From the NCBI GenBank assembly GCA_022072245.1, contig JAJVIA010000043.1, forward strand, positions 1-53,648: 53,648 bases of DNA, read 5' to 3'. The notes under the pieces were generated by a model. It saw only the letters and a list, made by a program, of their open reading frames with translations. It did not search any database and had not been told where the DNA came from. Below, piece after piece: positions 51,368-53,648 of the stretch (position 1 is its first letter; every line of letters starts with the position of its first letter). Position numbers and translations under genes: made by a program. The stretch is from Anaerolineae bacterium. Its GTDB lineage: Bacteria > Chloroflexota > Anaerolineae > UBA4142 > SHND01.

Positions 51368-52279
51368 TTATTGCGGGCAATCCGTGAACGTATTGCTTTC
51401 CAAAATAACGACGCTCGAATGTTCGGCGCGGCAATCCATGACGCGATTGCCGTTGGCGTAATTGCCGCTCACGAGCGCGTACGACGCGTAACCGAGCCAG
51501 AGCGCGTAATTGTTGCGCTGCAATTCATTGCCGATAAAACGATTGTCGTGCGAAAAGGTGGCTTCGATGCCGTTCGCGGTATTGTCGTTCAAGATATTCC
51601 AATAGAACGCGTTATTGTGGCTCGCGCGGTCCGGCGTGTTGCCTTGATAAATGCCGTCGCCGGAAAAATTCGCGGTATTGCCAATGACCAGCGTATTGTC
51701 GCTATTGACCAATACGATGCCCGCCGATTCGCAGCCCGCATCGTGACCCCATTCGGGACAACTGCGATTGTTGTAACTGGCGTCATTGTCTTCGACGCGA
51801 TTGCCGGACGATTCCAACAGGCGAATGCCCCAGCCGCGATTGCGCCGCACGTCGTTCGCGCGAAGGACATTGTTGCCGCCCTTGACGATTTGAATGCCCT
51901 GCACGTTGCCGGACGCGGTGACATTTTGTATCGTCGAAGCGGTGACGTTGTGAAACATCACCCCGCCTTTGGGCAGCCACGCGCCGAGGTCGAGAATCGA
52001 ATTATCGTCCACATAATTGTCGCTAAAGTTGGAATTGCGGACAATGACGTTGGACGAATCAGCGACGAGCAAACCGAGTTCAAATCCTTTGACGGTGCAA
52101 TTTTGAATAATGACGCCGTTCTTGCCCTGCACCACAATCCCGGTACCCGTGCCGTTGCCGACGATGACCGGACGGCCTTCGGCTTGGCAGTCAATGATTT
52201 GATTATTTTGTTGCGCCGACAGCGGCGCGGCGAACAGTGAAAGCGTTGCCAGAGTTAGCAGGATGAGCGATACGCGCAT
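51368..52279 (-). CDS. Secreted right-handed beta-helix protein (NosD/PbH1-like)
   Basis: 303 residues from ATG 52279, with a signal peptide ending in FAAPLSAQ. PbH1-type rungs follow: VVQGKNGVIIQNCTVKGFE, NVIVRNSNFSDNYV, TASTIQNVTASGNVQGIQIVKGGNNVLRANDVRRN, GIRLLESSGNRVEDNDASYN, GIVLVNSDNTLVIGNTANFSGDG and NRFIGNELQRNNYALWLG. The last ~35 residues include two Cys. No transporter genes nearby, so not a NosD of N2O reductase. It could be a surface carbohydrate binder or lyase. Confidence 0.85.
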   Translation of the reverse strand: MRVSLILLTLATLSLFAAPLSAQQNNQIIDCQAEGRPVIVGNGTGTGIVVQGKNGVIIQNCTVKGFELGLLVADSSNVIVRNSNFSDNYVDDNSILDLGAWLPKGGVMFHNVTASTIQNVTASGNVQGIQIVKGGNNVLRANDVRRNRGWGIRLLESSGNRVEDNDASYNNRSCPEWGHDAGCESAGIVLVNSDNTLVIGNTANFSGDGIYQGNTPDRASHNNAFYWNILNDNTANGIEATFSHDNRFIGNELQRNNYALWLGYASYALVSGNYANGNRVMDCRAEHSSVVILESNTFTDCPQ

Positions 52280-52287
52280 AGATTCAA

Positions 52288-52320
52288 ACGCGCCGTCCAA
52301 TGCGGATTTGGGCGGCGCGT
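52288..52320. repeat. Inverted repeat ACGCGCCG ... CGGCGCGT
   Basis: 8-bp perfect arms with a 17-base loop in the gap between the lipoprotein gene and the beta-helix gene. On the minus strand it comes just before ATG 52279. The arms and flanks (TGACGCGCCGC ... GGCGCGTTTG) match the inverted repeat upstream of clpC at 49218-49259. Confidence 0.65.
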
Positions 52321-52360
52321 CAGTTATAACATAGGTGAGTGATTTTGCAAGTGACGGGAT

Positions 52361-53647
52361 TTACGGCGCCGTCGCATATTTGCGTATCACAAATGTCGCT
52401 TCGTATTCGTCCGGCGCGATGGGTTGGTCCACTTGCGGATACGGCGCCAGCGTCAACAATTCCACCGCATACTGTCCGAATGTTTGCGCGGATTGTTTGT
52501 CTGTATCCAATGTCAGCGCGGTGGTTTGCCCGTCCGCGCGCAATGTGACCTGTACGATGGCGCTGCCTTGCACCGCGCATTGCGCGGGATAGGGACAGCG
52601 CGAATCTTTTTCCACGCGCTCAAAAGTCAAGGTTACGTCTTCGCCGTTCAAGGTCGCGCTCTGTCCGGGTTTCAAGACGAGCGGTTCGTTTTTGTGAACC
52701 GCCGTCGGCGGGTCTTGTTTTTGTACAACAAGTTTGATGCGATACTCTTTGTCGGGAATAGAGCTGCCCGGACTTTTGGGCTGAGGTGAAACTTCAAACA
52801 TTTGGACGGCATAGCCGCGAAAATAAACAATGGTTTGCGCGTCGGGCGGCATGGAGCTCAAATGAAAATAACCGAGTCGGCCGTCCTGCACGAGCGTCAA
52901 GCCAAACACTGCGCGGCCCGCCCATACGCAAGCTACTTGCGTCGGACAACGCGAATCTTCCAACACGCTGTTGACGGTCAATTGCATTTGCGCGGCGGGC
53001 AGCGCATAAGTTTGATGCACGCGCGCAATGAATGGTTCATCGAGTTGTACCGACGCCGCACTGTCTGCCGGCGTTGCCGACGCGGTTGGCTTGGGCGCAT
53101 TGACGGCGGTCGGCGCCGCGTTGTTTTGGGTAATCACGAATGTCGCTTGGTATTCCGAGAGCGGAATGGCGTCCGTCGTTTCGCGTTCGGGCTGCACGTT
53201 TGTCACGGTAACGTTATAATTTTCAATGCGCTGGGTCGGCTGGGTCGGATATGCCAAGGTAAAAACCGGCGGATGCAGCAAACCATTTTCGGCAAAGATG
53301 ATCTGGATTTGCGCTTCGCCCGGCGCCATACAGCGCGCGTTGATGGGACAGCGCGAATCTTGCGGCACGCCCCGAAAATAAATTGTGAATTGGTCCGGCG
53401 TATCGGTCACGACTGCCGCGTCGCGGACGCGCAAGGTTACGGGTTTGCCCAACGTCGTTTCGTACTCGGTTCCGCCAACAGAGTTGATTGTCGGCGTAGG
53501 GTTCGATTTGGGCGCGGTGAGTTTTTCAGGCGTGGGCGTCGCCATCGTGACGCGGACTGCGGTTGGCGGATTTGGCGTCAGTATTTGCGCGGGCGCGCAG
53601 GCGGCGCCGAGAACGACAAGCCATAGCGCTGCGATAAAGGGTTTCAT
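52361..53647 (-). CDS. Probable lipoprotein with three repeated DSRCP domains
   Basis: 428 residues from ATG 53647, one base inside the window edge, so upstream signals are not visible. N-terminus MKPFIAALWLVVLGAACAP looks like a lipoprotein signal with Cys17 as lipid site. A Thr/Pro-rich linker (18-60) leads to three related ~108-residue domains, about 65-172, 202-309 and 322-422. Each has DSRCP-x4-C (Cys100/106, 234/240, 351/357), then a beta strand region, then P-x5-I-x3-EY followed by a (F/L)V(I/V) strand. The paired cysteines probably form a disulfide in each domain. No known enzymatic motif; envelope function. Confidence 0.8.
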   Translation of the reverse strand: MKPFIAALWLVVLGAACAPAQILTPNPPTAVRVTMATPTPEKLTAPKSNPTPTINSVGGTEYETTLGKPVTLRVRDAAVVTDTPDQFTIYFRGVPQDSRCPINARCMAPGEAQIQIIFAENGLLHPPVFTLAYPTQPTQRIENYNVTVTNVQPERETTDAIPLSEYQATFVITQNNAAPTAVNAPKPTASATPADSAASVQLDEPFIARVHQTYALPAAQMQLTVNSVLEDSRCPTQVACVWAGRAVFGLTLVQDGRLGYFHLSSMPPDAQTIVYFRGYAVQMFEVSPQPKSPGSSIPDKEYRIKLVVQKQDPPTAVHKNEPLVLKPGQSATLNGEDVTLTFERVEKDSRCPYPAQCAVQGSAIVQVTLRADGQTTALTLDTDKQSAQTFGQYAVELLTLAPYPQVDQPIAPDEYEATFVIRKYATAP

Positions 53648-53648
53648 G

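Noticed and set aside
51368-52279. NosD of a nitrous oxide reductase cluster
   Set aside because: No nosZ, nosF, nosY or nosL genes are adjacent; the match is only to the generic beta-helix repeat.

Overview
The window looks like a chromosomal segment of an uncultured Gram-positive-like or monoderm bacterium, most likely a Chloroflexota of the Anaerolineae type. This is an inference from gene content: a zwf-opcA pair, a GlnRS next to a GluRS, ClpC with a UVR motif, S1/RadA housekeeping genes, DUF2270 and DUF1634 membrane proteins, M6 peptidase and beta-helix surface proteins. Coding DNA is very rich in GCG/CGC codons, so many long antisense ghost ORFs appear. I see no tRNA, rRNA, CRISPR array, transposase, integrase or plasmid/phage module.

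Layout. 1-7022 (+): the 3' end of gltX, a three-copy structured repeat, glnS, lactate dehydrogenase, an aldo/keto reductase, an alpha/beta hydrolase and a ferredoxin-NADP-reductase-like flavoprotein. 7101-12314 (+): a tight five-gene glycan operon (four GT4 glycosyltransferases and one methyltransferase) bounded by two strong terminators. 12389-14344 (-): a secreted beta-helix protein. 14655-17036 (+): CPBP protease, AEC transporter and a membrane-anchored Cas4-like nuclease. 17079-33907 (-): about 17 kb of genes on one strand, comprising DUF2270/TauE/DUF1634, a GAF/SUMF1/ABC-2/amidase group, MsrA, an oxidative pentose phosphate operon (gluconokinase, transaldolase, 6PGDH, G6PDH, OpcA) and at the end SDR, Dcm-type methylase and Vsr. 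33981-41925 (+): NUDIX, SDR, zinc-ribbon protein, GGT-like enzyme, PIG-L deacetylase, FG-GAP surface protein and an (alpha/alpha)6 glycosidase. 42119-43501 (-): radA. 44071-46353 (+): an M6 immune-inhibitor-A-like metalloprotease behind a 570-base structured leader. 46493-53647 (-): clpC, an S1-domain protein, ridA, a beta-helix protein and a three-domain lipoprotein.

How the parts fit. The gluconokinase-tal-gnd-zwf-opcA operon makes NADPH and pentoses from glucose 6-phosphate or gluconate; LDH and several NAD(P)H oxidoreductases are nearby. The glycosyltransferase operon probably builds a cell-surface polysaccharide. Several secreted or anchored proteins (two beta-helix proteins, FG-GAP protein, M6 peptidase, lipoprotein) make up an envelope set; two of them share a related C-terminal module.

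The most unusual signals are non-coding. First, there are short degenerate tandem arrays with a period of seven bases (one part has period eight) at no fewer than six intergenic sites, several touching a start or stop codon. Second, a ~122-base three-copy repeat with stacked hairpins supplies the gltX stop codon. Third, a recurring arrangement places a -10-like box 6-8 bases before the start codon, suggesting leaderless transcripts. Fourth, there is a multi-hairpin leader with a terminator-like element before the M6 peptidase gene.
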